Shown piece after piece: positions 51,898-60,443 of a DNA stretch of 64,000 nucleotides. The stretch is from assembly GCF_010122465.1 (NCBI RefSeq), contig NZ_WLZY01000002.1, positions 137,076-201,075 of the forward strand, given 5' to 3'. The notes under the pieces are model-generated. The model had not been told where the DNA came from. It searched no databases and saw nothing but the letters and a program-made list of their open reading frames with translations. A program made the translations under genes and the position numbers. Position 1 is the first letter of the stretch, and each line of letters opens with the position of its first letter. Source of the DNA: Phytoactinopolyspora mesophila (GTDB lineage: Bacteria; Actinomycetota; Actinomycetes; Jiangellales; Jiangellaceae).

Positions 51898-53325
51898 CTA
51901 TTCCCTGGTGAACTTCTCGATGCTGTCGTCGGCAGCTACCCGGTCGGCCGCCTCCTGCATCGCATCGGCGAATTCTTCCGGGGTGACCCGCCCGGTGAGG
52001 AGGTTGCCGAGCTGCGGGCCCGACACTTCGCGCAGGTCCGGGTACCAGTTGGCGTATTGGTAGTAGAGGCGGGTTTCGGAAGCGTTCTCCATGGCCTCGT
52101 TGATCGACGCCAGCGCCGTGCTGCCGTCCGAGGCTCCGTCCAGCGCGCCACGGACGACGGTGGGCGCCCCGGTCAGCTCGGAGAACTTCTGCGCTCCCTC
52201 GGTCGAGAGCATGATGCGCAGGTACTCCAATGCCCCCGGCACGTTGTCGGCATGGGCCGGAACGATGAATTGCTCACCGGCGCTGACCTGAATCGCGGAG
52301 AAGTCGAGCTGGTCGTCGTCGGTGAGGTTGGGCACCGGCGCTACCACCATGTCGAACCCGTCCGGTGTGATGCCGGCCATCTCGTTCTCGATCCACGAGC
52401 CGGAGGCGTAGAAGAGCGCCTCGCCGAGGACCCACTCCGTCTGGGCCTGAGTGTGCTCCAGACCGTCGGAGCCTGGCAGCATCAGATCCTCGGCATTGAG
52501 CCGGTAGACAGCCTCAAGTGCGGCGAGCACGCTGTCCTGCCGCCAAGCCTCCGGCTCGAGGTTGTCGATGCGGGCCAGTGCCTCGACACCGCCGTTCTTG
52601 GCGGCCAGGTGCATGATCACTCGGCCGAGGTAGTCAGCGGCGTTGGTGCCTCCGTACGTCCAGCCGTAGATCCCCTCCGAACGGGCTTCCCGGCACAGGT
52701 CCAGCATCTCGTCCCAGGTGCGGGGGTATTCCCAGCCCTTCTCTTCGAAGAGTGATCGTGAATACCAGACCCCGTACACCGTGGCGACGTAGTTCAGGGC
52801 GTAGACATCTGACCCGAAGGTGCCTTCTTCGATCACACCGGGGATGAGCAGGTCTCGTACCGGAGTGTCCGGGTCGTCGATCGACGGTGCGTCCAGCAGC
52901 GGCTGCAGGCTCGCCAGCTGGTTCTCGGCGATCAGTGCGGTCATCTCCAGCCGGTTGGCGCCGGAGTTGTCGATGACGTCCGGCACATCTCCGCTGACGA
53001 AACGCGGCTGTAGCGTTTGGGTGAGCTCCTGAATGGCTGAGCCGTCCACCGTAGCCTCGGGGAACTTCGCCGAGTACAGCTGCTGATGAAAGTCGGCGTA
53101 CTCGCTGCCGTAGCCGCCGTCGAAGATCACGACGTCGAGATCCGCTGCCGCGTCGACGCCGAAGGGATTGTCGGCGTCGTCGCTGACCTGCACGGCTGCG
53201 TTGCCGTCAGGGTCGGTGCCGGTGCTGGAGCCGTTGCTCCCGCACGCGGTGAGCAATCCGGCCGCCGGCACGGTGAGCAGCCCGGTTCGGAGCAGATGGC
53301 GGCGGGACAAGGGACGGGGCGTCAT
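51898..53325 (-). CDS. sugar ABC transporter substrate-binding lipoprotein
   Basis: 475 residues. The start combines a twin-arginine signal (RRHLLRTGLLTVPAAG) with a lipobox LLTAC, so it is exported by Tat and lipid-anchored. The remainder is a family 1 extracellular solute-binding protein (VIFDGGYGSEYADFHQQLYS, WDEMLDLCREARSEGIYGWT, ALFYASGSWIENEMAG). GAGGAGG precedes the ATG. Probably binds the unsaturated oligosaccharides released by the PL8 lyase. Confidence 0.92.
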   Translation of the reverse strand: MTPRPLSRRHLLRTGLLTVPAAGLLTACGSNGSSTGTDPDGNAAVQVSDDADNPFGVDAAADLDVVIFDGGYGSEYADFHQQLYSAKFPEATVDGSAIQELTQTLQPRFVSGDVPDVIDNSGANRLEMTALIAENQLASLQPLLDAPSIDDPDTPVRDLLIPGVIEEGTFGSDVYALNYVATVYGVWYSRSLFEEKGWEYPRTWDEMLDLCREARSEGIYGWTYGGTNAADYLGRVIMHLAAKNGGVEALARIDNLEPEAWRQDSVLAALEAVYRLNAEDLMLPGSDGLEHTQAQTEWVLGEALFYASGSWIENEMAGITPDGFDMVVAPVPNLTDDDQLDFSAIQVSAGEQFIVPAHADNVPGALEYLRIMLSTEGAQKFSELTGAPTVVRGALDGASDGSTALASINEAMENASETRLYYQYANWYPDLREVSGPQLGNLLTGRVTPEEFADAMQEAADRVAADDSIEKFTRE

Positions 53326-53341
53326 GGGTCCTCCTCGATGG

Positions 53342-54130
53342 TCAGGCGGTACGCCGGATGCGACCGCTGTATTTCGCTTCGAGTGCCTCGTTGTGCTCGT
53401 CGCCCCCGGGCATGTTGGCCGACAGATAAACCGGTGGCTGTTGCCCGGACTCCAGGAGCAGCCGGACGACCTCCGCCCCGATCATCTGGACGAGGAAGGC
53501 GCCGGTGATGCTGGAGACGGCGCAGGCCGTGCCGCCGTCGGGCAACGTGAGCAGTGAGTCTCCGTAGGGGGCGCCGTTGTCGATGACGACGTCGGCGATC
53601 TCGCTGAGCCGTCGGCCGGACGGGTGCCGAGGCGTGACCTGGGCCGTATGGTTCATCGAGGTGACGGCGATGACGTCGTGGCCGTTGTGCTTGGCCAGTA
53701 GCGCCATCTCGACGATGCTGCCGTTGACGCCGGAGTTGGAGGCGATCACGAAGATGTCGCGTGGGTCGGGAGCCGCCAGCGTATAGAGGCGGTGCGCCAC
53801 CGAAAGATCGCGCTCGAGGATGCCGTCCGAAATGGTGGAGACGGGTTCGCCGCCGAACAAGACGACGTCGCGTAGGGCGATCCTGTTGCTGGGGATCAAC
53901 CCGCCGGCGCGCCCGGCGATCTCGAGTGCGAGCGCCTCGGAGTGTCCCGTGCCGAACGCCTGGACGACGCCTCCAGCCCGCACCGAAGCGGCGATGTGCT
54001 CCGCCGCCAACGCGATGGCCGCGGGCTGGCCGTCGATGACGGTGTCGAGGACGGACTGGGCGGCGGCTCTGAAGGCCGACGCGCTGACCGTGTCCGGCGC
54101 CGCGGGTGGTGTTGGGTGGGACCCAGGCAT
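53342..54130 (-). CDS. SIS-domain sugar-phosphate-binding protein
   Basis: 262 residues with a SIS fold: VVQAFGTGHSEALALEIAGR, FVIASNSGVNGSIVEMALLA, DVIAVTSMNH. It resembles the UPF0309-type group associated with amino-sugar catabolism, although the catalytic role (isomerase or etherase) is unproven. ATG 54130 follows CAGGAG. First gene of the lyase-transporter operon, 16 bases before the binding-protein gene, and divergent from the RpiR regulator. Confidence 0.85.
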   Translation of the reverse strand: MPGSHPTPPAAPDTVSASAFRAAAQSVLDTVIDGQPAAIALAAEHIAASVRAGGVVQAFGTGHSEALALEIAGRAGGLIPSNRIALRDVVLFGGEPVSTISDGILERDLSVAHRLYTLAAPDPRDIFVIASNSGVNGSIVEMALLAKHNGHDVIAVTSMNHTAQVTPRHPSGRRLSEIADVVIDNGAPYGDSLLTLPDGGTACAVSSITGAFLVQMIGAEVVRLLLESGQQPPVYLSANMPGGDEHNEALEAKYSGRIRRTA

Positions 54131-54154
54131 GAGAACTCCTGTCGATCTGAGATA

Positions 54155-54380
54155 GCGAACAATTCGCTGCAGTGACGGCAACATTGCCCGAATCTGGCCG
54201 GACCGTCAATAGTGATGGCGAAGAATTCGTCGTTCAGGATCCTGCAGCAACCCTATTGAAGGTGCCGTTTCTGCAGCGAAGAGTCGGTAAGGTAGGGATT
54301 TGCCGATGGATCCGGTCCCGATTTCCTGCATCTGCCGAGTTGACAGGCGTCATCGGTCCGGATAGAGAATAATTGTTCAC
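54155..54380. promoter_or_regulatory. three operator-like sites in the SIS/RpiR divergent promoter
   Basis: GCGAACAATTCGC (54155-54167) and GCGAAGAATTCGT (54218-54230) differ at 2 of 13 positions and are palindromic; a third, GTGAACAATTATTC read on the minus strand (54380-54367), shares the core GAACAATT and lies 17 bases before the RpiR start. They are likely sites for the RpiR regulator. Confidence 0.6.
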
Positions 54381-54396
54381 AGTGGGGAGTGCTTTG

Positions 54397-55302
54397 ATGC
54401 GGGATGTGCCCGAACAGCGGGAGCTGAGCGTCACCGAGCGGGTCCGCGAGATGCTGCCCGAGCTGCCGGCGGCGCAACGCACCGTCGCTGAGCTGATCAT
54501 GGCCGACCCCGGGCGCGTAGCTCAGCTGAACGTCCTGGACCTGGCCGAGGTCTGCGGCGTCTCCACCGGCAGTATCGCGCGGCTTTGCCGGGCGCTGGGA
54601 CTGGACGGGTACGCCTCGCTGCGGATCTCGCTGGCTGCTGATAGCGGGAGGTCCGAACGCGAGGCCTGGGACAGCGACATCGGTCCGGACATCGCCGCCG
54701 AGGACGATCTCCAGCGGGTGGCGACGGTCATCTCGACCGCCATCACAGGAACCGTGTCCAACACGCTGAACCAGGTGGATCTTCCGGAGGTCGACCGCGC
54801 GGCCGACGCGCTGGTCGGAGCCGGCCGGGTGCACCTGGTCGGATTCGGAGGCAGCGGTGCGAGCGCCACCGAGTGTATGGGCCGCCTACACCGGGTCGGC
54901 ATCCCTACCTGGGCCATCACCGATGTGCACACCGCGATGTCCGGCATGGCCGTGCTCGGGGCGGGGGATGTCGTCGTGGCTATCTCACACAGCGGCCGTA
55001 CGCGTGAGGTCTTGGACCTGATCGCTGAGGCCGCTGCCCGCGGCGCCATTGTCGTCGCGGTGACCAACGACCCCAGCTCGCCCATCGCCCGCCACGCCGA
55101 CATCGTCCTGCGGACCAGTGCCGGCCTGGACGGCTTCCGTAGCGAAGGCGTCCTGGCCAGGCATGCTCAGCTGGCGGTGCTCGATCTGCTGTATGTCGCG
55201 GTGGTCCAACGCACGTCGGCGCAGAGCGCCGAGGCGCTGACCGCCACTCGAGAGGCCGTGCGTGCCTATTTGGGCCGCGAGTCGGATGGAGACGATGAGT
55301 GA
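54397..55302 (+). CDS. MurR/RpiR-family regulator
   Basis: 301 residues from ATG 54397 (GGGGAG upstream). N-terminal RpiR helix-turn-helix (ELPAAQRTVAELIMADPGRV, LDLAEVCGVSTGSIARLCRA) and C-terminal SIS domain (VHLVGFGGSGASATECMGRL, DVVVAISHSGRTREVLDLIA) that binds a phosphosugar. Members control amino-sugar or sugar-acid catabolism. It overlaps the kinase gene by 4 bases (GTGA) and is divergent from the lyase operon, so it probably responds to a phosphosugar made by that kinase. Confidence 0.92.
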   Translation: MRDVPEQRELSVTERVREMLPELPAAQRTVAELIMADPGRVAQLNVLDLAEVCGVSTGSIARLCRALGLDGYASLRISLAADSGRSEREAWDSDIGPDIAAEDDLQRVATVISTAITGTVSNTLNQVDLPEVDRAADALVGAGRVHLVGFGGSGASATECMGRLHRVGIPTWAITDVHTAMSGMAVLGAGDVVVAISHSGRTREVLDLIAEAAARGAIVVAVTNDPSSPIARHADIVLRTSAGLDGFRSEGVLARHAQLAVLDLLYVAVVQRTSAQSAEALTATREAVRAYLGRESDGDDE

Positions 55303-56249
55303 CCACACTAGTCGCGGTCGGCATCGACGCCGGGGGTACCGGAACGCGCGCGGTGGCGGTCACCGCCGACGGCGTCCGGGTGGGCGCGGGCAAGGCCGGT
55401 GGTGGCAATCCGCTGGCCAACGGACTGGATGCCGCTGTCACGAATCTCGCCGACGCCGTCCGTGCCGCGCTGGGGCCCACGGACCCACGTTCCGTCACCT
55501 CGGTGGTGCTGGGGCTGGCCGGGCGCTGCGCGCTGGAACAGCCCCAGGTACGCCAGGCCTATGACGATGCGCTGCGCGCCCTGGGTATCGGTGCCGAGCT
55601 CCACGTGATCAGTGACCACCTGGTCGCTTTCACCGCCGGCACGCATGAGCCGGCCGGCACCGTGCTCAGCGCCGGTACGGGTGCGGTGGCGGCTCATTTC
55701 ATCGACCGGCGGGCCGTGGGCGTGGCCGACGGGCTGGGCTGGCAGCTTGGGGACAAAGGCTCAGGATTCTGGATCGGCCGGGCCGCGGCGAAGGCGACCG
55801 CACGGCAGCTGTCCCGGGCGGCGGAACTCGGTCCCCTGACCGCCGCCGTCAGCCGGCACATCCTGGGCTCGGCCACCGGCGGCGCGCCCGCGGGCGGCGC
55901 CACGACGTGGGCAGAACCATTCGTCGGACGCGTTCAGGAACGCGATCCGATCTACCTGGCTGAACTGGCTCCTTTGGTCAGTGCCGCGGCGGTCGATGGC
56001 GATCCGGTCGCGGTCAGGATCGTCCGGGCGGCGGCCAAGCGCTTGGCCAAGACCGTCGCCGAGATCCGCCCGCCCGGATGTTCCTCACCCATTGTGCTCG
56101 CCGGCAGTGTGCTCACGGCGTCGGCGCCGGTCCGGGTCACCCTGCAACGGCGCTTGCGTCGCCGGTGGGAAGCGCCGGTGCTGATGGCTGGTGATACTGG
56201 CGAAGCCGCCGCCTGGCTCGCGGCTGAACGGCTCGCCGGCGGCGGCTAG
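55299..56249 (+). CDS. N-acetylglucosamine kinase-like protein (BadF/BcrA ATPase family)
   Basis: 316 residues of the ASKHA fold: phosphate 1 motif VGIDAGGTGTRAVAVTADGV, a central SDHLVAFTAGTHEPAGTVL with SAGTGAVA (phosphate 2), GLGWQLGDKGSGFWIGRAA and the adenosine motif IVLAGSVLTASAPV. These features fit GlcNAc kinases. In this setting it would phosphorylate amino sugars released from the polysaccharide. GTG start overlaps the regulator's stop. Confidence 0.88.
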   Translation: MTTLVAVGIDAGGTGTRAVAVTADGVRVGAGKAGGGNPLANGLDAAVTNLADAVRAALGPTDPRSVTSVVLGLAGRCALEQPQVRQAYDDALRALGIGAELHVISDHLVAFTAGTHEPAGTVLSAGTGAVAAHFIDRRAVGVADGLGWQLGDKGSGFWIGRAAAKATARQLSRAAELGPLTAAVSRHILGSATGGAPAGGATTWAEPFVGRVQERDPIYLAELAPLVSAAAVDGDPVAVRIVRAAAKRLAKTVAEIRPPGCSSPIVLAGSVLTASAPVRVTLQRRLRRRWEAPVLMAGDTGEAAAWLAAERLAGGG

Positions 56250-56288
56250 GTGGCTGAACCCATCCGGGCGAGCAGCCCCCGCGCCCAC

Positions 56289-56350
56289 GTTGATCATGGG
56301 CAGATGACACCTGTTCGGCTTCGAATAGGCGGCATCTGACCATGATCAAC
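56289..56350 (+). repeat. 62-bp palindromic element, family 1, copy C
   Basis: Arms GTTGATCATGGGCAGATG (56289-56306) and CATCTGACCATGATCAAC (56333-56350, one mismatch); centre ACACCTGTTCGGCTTCGA. It lies 40 bases after the kinase stop and 36 bases before the end of the convergent atoE-type gene. Confidence 0.92.
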
Positions 56351-56385
56351 TCGGTTGGTGGGGCCGCCGAGGTCGCGGGTTGACG

Positions 56386-57795
56386 CTAGCTGAGGAACGT
56401 GATGCTCAGCGCGGCGGTCGCGAACGCGAAGAGCATCACCACAGCGGTGTACCCCAGAACTTGGCCGGCTCGCAGCTTGGTGAGTGCGAGCAACGGTAGC
56501 GCCCAGAACGGCTGGATGCCGTTGGTCAGCTGATCACCCATGGCGATGGCCATCACGCCGATGGACGGGTCGACACCGAGAGACTCCGCGGCGTTCGTGA
56601 CCAGCGGGCCCTGTACAGCCCACTGGCCTCCGCCGGACGGCACGGCCAGGTTGACGACCGCGGCGCCCAGGAGCGCGAAGAACGGGAACGTGGTGGCCGT
56701 GGAGAATGACACGAACCAGTCGGCGATGATCTCCAAGAGCCCGGAATGCTCCATGATGCCCATGATCCCGGCATACAAAGGGAACTGAATGATGACCGCG
56801 GCGGCGCTCTTGGCGCCCTCGGTCGCCGCCGTGGCGTAGTTCTTGAGGGTGCCGTGCAGTGCCAACCCGGCGATCAGGAAGGTGAAGTTCAGGAGGTTCA
56901 GATCAAGTCCGACGATGCCGTCGCGTACCAGTTCCGGAATGAGATAGAGCAGACCGGCGATGACGACCACGGCTACCGGGATGCGGCTGTGCATGAGCCG
57001 TTCGGCGGGACTGTGCTGGGCGGTGACCGCCTGCGTCTGGGTGGCCGTCGTGCCCTCGGACGGGCTGCCGCTGGACGTGGTGTGCCCGGAGCCGGAGCTG
57101 CCGGTCGTGTCCGTGGCCGACGAGTCAGTGGGGTCGAGTTCGATCTCCTGAGTCTCGCTGGGCTTCGGATGCATGCTCATGATCAGCAGCGGTGCGCCGA
57201 CGAGCATCACGGTGAGGAAGACCAGGTTGAACGGCTGGAAGATCGTTTCGCTGAGAGGGATCAGGCCGATTTGGTCTTCGAGGAAGTGTCCCGAGGTGTT
57301 CACCAGCAGCGGTGCGGACCCGGACAGCCCACTGTGCCAAACCATCAGGCCCAGATATCCAGCAGCGGCGAGCAGCGGGAAATGGACCTTGATGCCACGC
57401 GCCTTGCAAGACTTCGAGACCTCGATGGCCAGGAGTGCACCAGCGATCAGCCCGAGCCCCCAGTGCACCATGCCGAACAACGTGGTGCCGACGGCGGTGA
57501 GCAGGCACGCGGACTTCGGTCCTTTCGGCAAGGCGGCGAGCCGGGCGATGCCGCGTTTCGCCGGGGCTGAGCTGGCGAGCGCGTAACCGGTGACTAGTAC
57601 CAGCGTCATCTGCATGCCGAATTCGAGAAGTCCCCAGAAGCCGGTGTACCAGTCGTCGACGAGGTCCATCGGCCCCTGGTCGGTCAGGAACAGCGCCATC
57701 CCGAAGACGATCACTGAAAGTGCGATCGCGAGGACGAACGCGTCAGGTAACCAGCGGGTCGTGAAGGCCGCGAGGGCGTTGCCGATTCGGCGCAT
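56386..57795 (-). CDS. AtoE-family short-chain fatty-acid transporter
   Basis: 469 residues with about ten hydrophobic segments. Family segments are MVHWGLGLIAGALLAIEVSK, PLLAAAGYLGLMVWHSGLSG and AVPSGGGQWAVQGPLVTNAA. Imports short-chain fatty acids such as acetoacetate/butyrate in the type member. A ~45-residue Ser/Thr-rich insert lies in a cytoplasmic loop. ATG 57795 has GGAG 9 bases upstream. The MarR-type gene is 36 bases upstream in the same direction and could control it. Confidence 0.9.
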   Translation of the reverse strand: MRRIGNALAAFTTRWLPDAFVLAIALSVIVFGMALFLTDQGPMDLVDDWYTGFWGLLEFGMQMTLVLVTGYALASSAPAKRGIARLAALPKGPKSACLLTAVGTTLFGMVHWGLGLIAGALLAIEVSKSCKARGIKVHFPLLAAAGYLGLMVWHSGLSGSAPLLVNTSGHFLEDQIGLIPLSETIFQPFNLVFLTVMLVGAPLLIMSMHPKPSETQEIELDPTDSSATDTTGSSGSGHTTSSGSPSEGTTATQTQAVTAQHSPAERLMHSRIPVAVVVIAGLLYLIPELVRDGIVGLDLNLLNFTFLIAGLALHGTLKNYATAATEGAKSAAAVIIQFPLYAGIMGIMEHSGLLEIIADWFVSFSTATTFPFFALLGAAVVNLAVPSGGGQWAVQGPLVTNAAESLGVDPSIGVMAIAMGDQLTNGIQPFWALPLLALTKLRAGQVLGYTAVVMLFAFATAALSITFLS

Positions 57796-57831
57796 GGCTC
57801 GTGACTCCAATCGGGTGACGGTCTCCGTCTG

Positions 57832-58296
57832 TCAAGGACTTTCGGGGCACTCGTGGGCCGGGACTTCGGGGGCCGCGTTGTCCCGGAGTTTGGCCAGCGT
57901 CTCGCGCAGCTGTGCGATCTCCGTGTCGGGTATGCCCCGGCGCAGTTGCCGGTCGAAGGTGAGCGCGACGTCGCGCAGATGCAGGAACGCCGTCTCCCCC
58001 TCCTCGGTCAGCTCGACCAGATGAACGCGGCGATTGTCTGGATCGCGGCGGCGCACGATGAGGCCGTCCTGCTCCATCGCGCTGAGGTGGTGCGTCAGGG
58101 TAGCGCCCTGAATCCCCACTTCGGCCGCGAGTTCACGCTGGTTGGCCACCGTTCTCGACTTGAGTGACAGCATGATGAACCAGATTGCGCGGGAGCCGCC
58201 CGCGAGGCCGAGGGCTTCATCGAAGGCACGGGCGATGTCGTGTGTCGCGCCCCAGAGAACCTTCGCGATGGGCGGCTTGCCGGAGGGGTCGGGCAT
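57832..58296 (-). CDS. MarR-family regulator
   Basis: 154 residues: winged helix NQRELAAEVGIQGATLTHHL, SAMEQDGLIVRRRDPDNRRV, HLVELTEEGETAFLHLRDVA. ATG 58296 has no ribosome site and may be leaderless; an upstream start at 58314 is weaker. Lies between the AtoE gene (same direction) and a divergent FAD oxidoreductase, with an operator-like palindrome in the gap. Confidence 0.9.
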   Translation of the reverse strand: MPDPSGKPPIAKVLWGATHDIARAFDEALGLAGGSRAIWFIMLSLKSRTVANQRELAAEVGIQGATLTHHLSAMEQDGLIVRRRDPDNRRVHLVELTEEGETAFLHLRDVALTFDRQLRRGIPDTEIAQLRETLAKLRDNAAPEVPAHECPESP

Positions 58297-58340
58297 GGCG
58301 TGAGAGTAGCGCACAAGTGATCCGCGAATTCGTTTGATAC

Positions 58341-58351
58341 CTAACGCTTAG
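58341..58351. promoter_or_regulatory. candidate MarR operator
   Basis: CTAA-CGC-TTAG (58341-58351) in the 118-base gap between the MarR gene and the divergent oxidoreductase; the flanks (ATAC on the left, ATGT on the right) extend it imperfectly. MarR sites commonly have such short AT-rich palindromes. Confidence 0.45.
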
Positions 58352-58414
58352 ATGTCTATCGTTTGTTCTAGCCGTGGGGGAAGTCACGGCTATACATCGC
58401 GAAGGAGCAGTCGC

Positions 58415-59794
58415 ATGACCACATCCATAGACCACGCCAGCCCAGCGCTGGCACAGCTCCGAGCCGAGTTCGACGGCCAGGTGATCGGCGCGGATCACCC
58501 CGATTACGACGAAGCGCGCACCGTGATTTCCGGGTTGGTCGACCGGCGCCCGGCCATGATCGTGCGCCCGCGCGACGCCGCGCAGGTCGCTCGGGTCGTG
58601 GCTGTGGCTGCGGAGTCCGGGCTCGAACTCGCGGTTCGCGGTGGCGGGCACAGTGCGGCCGGTCACGGCGTGTCCGAGGGCGGCCTCGTGCTCGATCTGC
58701 GCGACATGCGGGCATTCGACATCGACGTAGAACAGCGCACGGCATCGGCTCAAGCCGGCCTGACAGCAGGCGAGTACACGGCGCTGGCCGGTGAGCACGG
58801 GCTGGCCACAGGGTTCGGAGACACAGCGTCGGTAGGAATCGGCGGGATCACTCTGGGCGGCGGGGTCGGCTTCCTCAGCCGGCGATTCGGCTTGACGATC
58901 GACGATCTACTCGCCGCCGAGGTGGTGACCGCCGACGGTCAGATCCTCGAGGTCGACGCGGCCCATCATCCAGACCTGTTCTGGGCCATCCGGGGCGGAG
59001 GTGGAAACTTTGGCGTGGTGACCCGGTTCACCTTCCGGGTGCATGAGGTATCGGACGTGGTCGGCGGCATGCTGATCCTGCCGGTCACGCCAGAGATCAT
59101 CGTCTCGGCCATTGCCGCGGCCGACGCCGCGCCCGAGCAACTGTCGGGAATGTTCAACGTCATGACCGCACCTCCGATGCCGTTCGTCCCGGAGGAGTAC
59201 CACGGCAAGCCAGTCATGATGGCTCTGCTCTGCTACGCGGGCGGCGCTGAAGAGGGCGAGCGCGCCATGGCGCCCTTCCGGGAACTGGCTACGCCCCTCG
59301 CCGACATGATCAAACCGATGACTTACCCCGAGCTTTTCCCGCCCGACCCGCCGCACCGGCCGGTGGCCGCGGGCCGGACGCTGTTCGTCGACGGTGTGGA
59401 TCTCGACGCGGCCAAGCTCATCATGGACCGGCTACACGCTTCGACGGCTGCCATGACGGTGGCCCAGTTCCGCGTTCTCGGCGGTGCGGTCGCCCGGGTT
59501 CCGTCTGACGCCACCGCCTTCGCCCACCGCGACCGCCGGGTGATGGCGATGGTGGCCGCCATGTTCCAGGATCCTGTCGAGCTGCCCGTCTACGAAGCCT
59601 GGGTGTCGGAGTTCGCCGCCGAGCTCAGCGATGGTTCGCCGGGTGCCTACGTGAACTTCGTCGGCGATGAGGGCGCGGCCCGGGTGCGGGACGCATATCC
59701 AGGTACCACCTGGGACCGGCTGCGGGAGGTCAAGAAGCGTTACGACCCGGGCAACCTGTTCCGGCTCAACCAGAACATCCCGCCGGCCGAGTAG
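58415..59794 (+). CDS. FAD-binding oxidoreductase (berberine-bridge/6-HDNO type)
   Basis: 459 residues of the VAO/PCMH family: IVRPRDAAQVARVVAVAAES, AVRGGGHSAAGHGV with the histidine that usually carries covalent FAD, GIGGITLGGGVGFLSRRFGL, and the C-terminal BBE segment VKKRYDPGNLFRLNQNIPP. GAAGGAG precedes ATG 58415. Oxidises sugars, alkaloids or phenolics in other members; the substrate here is unknown. Divergent from the MarR gene, which probably represses it. Confidence 0.9.
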   Translation: MTTSIDHASPALAQLRAEFDGQVIGADHPDYDEARTVISGLVDRRPAMIVRPRDAAQVARVVAVAAESGLELAVRGGGHSAAGHGVSEGGLVLDLRDMRAFDIDVEQRTASAQAGLTAGEYTALAGEHGLATGFGDTASVGIGGITLGGGVGFLSRRFGLTIDDLLAAEVVTADGQILEVDAAHHPDLFWAIRGGGGNFGVVTRFTFRVHEVSDVVGGMLILPVTPEIIVSAIAAADAAPEQLSGMFNVMTAPPMPFVPEEYHGKPVMMALLCYAGGAEEGERAMAPFRELATPLADMIKPMTYPELFPPDPPHRPVAAGRTLFVDGVDLDAAKLIMDRLHASTAAMTVAQFRVLGGAVARVPSDATAFAHRDRRVMAMVAAMFQDPVELPVYEAWVSEFAAELSDGSPGAYVNFVGDEGAARVRDAYPGTTWDRLREVKKRYDPGNLFRLNQNIPPAE

Positions 59795-59840
59795 CCGCAT
59801 GCGATGACGGCGGCCGGGCTCGGCCGGTACGGTCGGGGCC

Positions 59841-60389
59841 ATGAGCGAGATCGCAGATCGGCACCGCCGGCTCGCCGCCGCATTCACCGAGCGGGTCGAA
59901 GCAATCCCGGAGCAGCGTTGGGAGAACCCGTCGCCCTGTCCGGGCTGGACCGCACGGGACGTCGTCGGCCATGTGATCGAAGCCGGGCAGTCCTATTTCA
60001 CTCTCATCGGACAGGAGCCACCGAGCGGGCCACCGGTGGACCGCGATCCGGTGGCCGCCTGGGTTGCCGTCCGCGACGGCGTCCAGGCCGCGCTGGAAGA
60101 TCCAGACACGGCAACAACCGAATACGACGGTGTGTTCGGGCGGATGACGTTCGAGAACGGCATCAACCAGCTGTTCTGCTTCGACCTGCTCGTCCACGCG
60201 TGGGATCTGGCCCGCGCCACCGGTCTTGACGAGCGTCTCGATCCGCACGAGGTCTACGCGGCATTCGAGATGGTCAAGCCGATGGACGACATGCTGCGTG
60301 GATCGGGCGCCTTCGGCCCCAAGGTCAGGCCGCCCCGAGAGGCTGACCAGCAGACCCGCTTCCTGGCATTTCTCGGGCGCACGGTGTAA
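59841..60389 (+). CDS. DinB-fold TIGR03086-type protein
   Basis: 182 residues of the maleylpyruvate isomerase/DinB-like helical-bundle group: NPSPCPGWTARDVVGHVIEA (metal-binding His at the end of the CPGWT helix) and FDLLVHAWDLARATGLDERL. Metal-dependent thiol or mycothiol roles are known for relatives. It follows the FAD oxidoreductase by 46 bases and may be in its operon. Confidence 0.85.
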   Translation: MSEIADRHRRLAAAFTERVEAIPEQRWENPSPCPGWTARDVVGHVIEAGQSYFTLIGQEPPSGPPVDRDPVAAWVAVRDGVQAALEDPDTATTEYDGVFGRMTFENGINQLFCFDLLVHAWDLARATGLDERLDPHEVYAAFEMVKPMDDMLRGSGAFGPKVRPPREADQQTRFLAFLGRTV

Positions 60390-60390
60390 T

Positions 60391-60424
60391 CGCGCGGGTC
60401 GTGGCCGGTGCCACGACCCGCGCG
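60391..60424. terminator. 15-bp hairpin between convergent genes
   Basis: CGCGCGGGTCGTGGC (60391-60405), loop CGGT, and the exact complement GCCACGACCCGCGCG (60410-60424). It begins just after the stop at 60389 and ends 19 bases before the end of the opposing ABC gene. Perfect GC stem, no U-tract; a probable bidirectional terminator. Confidence 0.75.
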
Positions 60425-60443
60425 ACCATCTACTCCGTCTGTT

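Noticed and set aside
50497-52755. Long plus-strand open frame (about 750 codons) over the sugar permease and binding-protein genes
   Set aside because: Antisense to three clear ABC genes; His/Arg/Gln-rich translation expected of a shadow frame.
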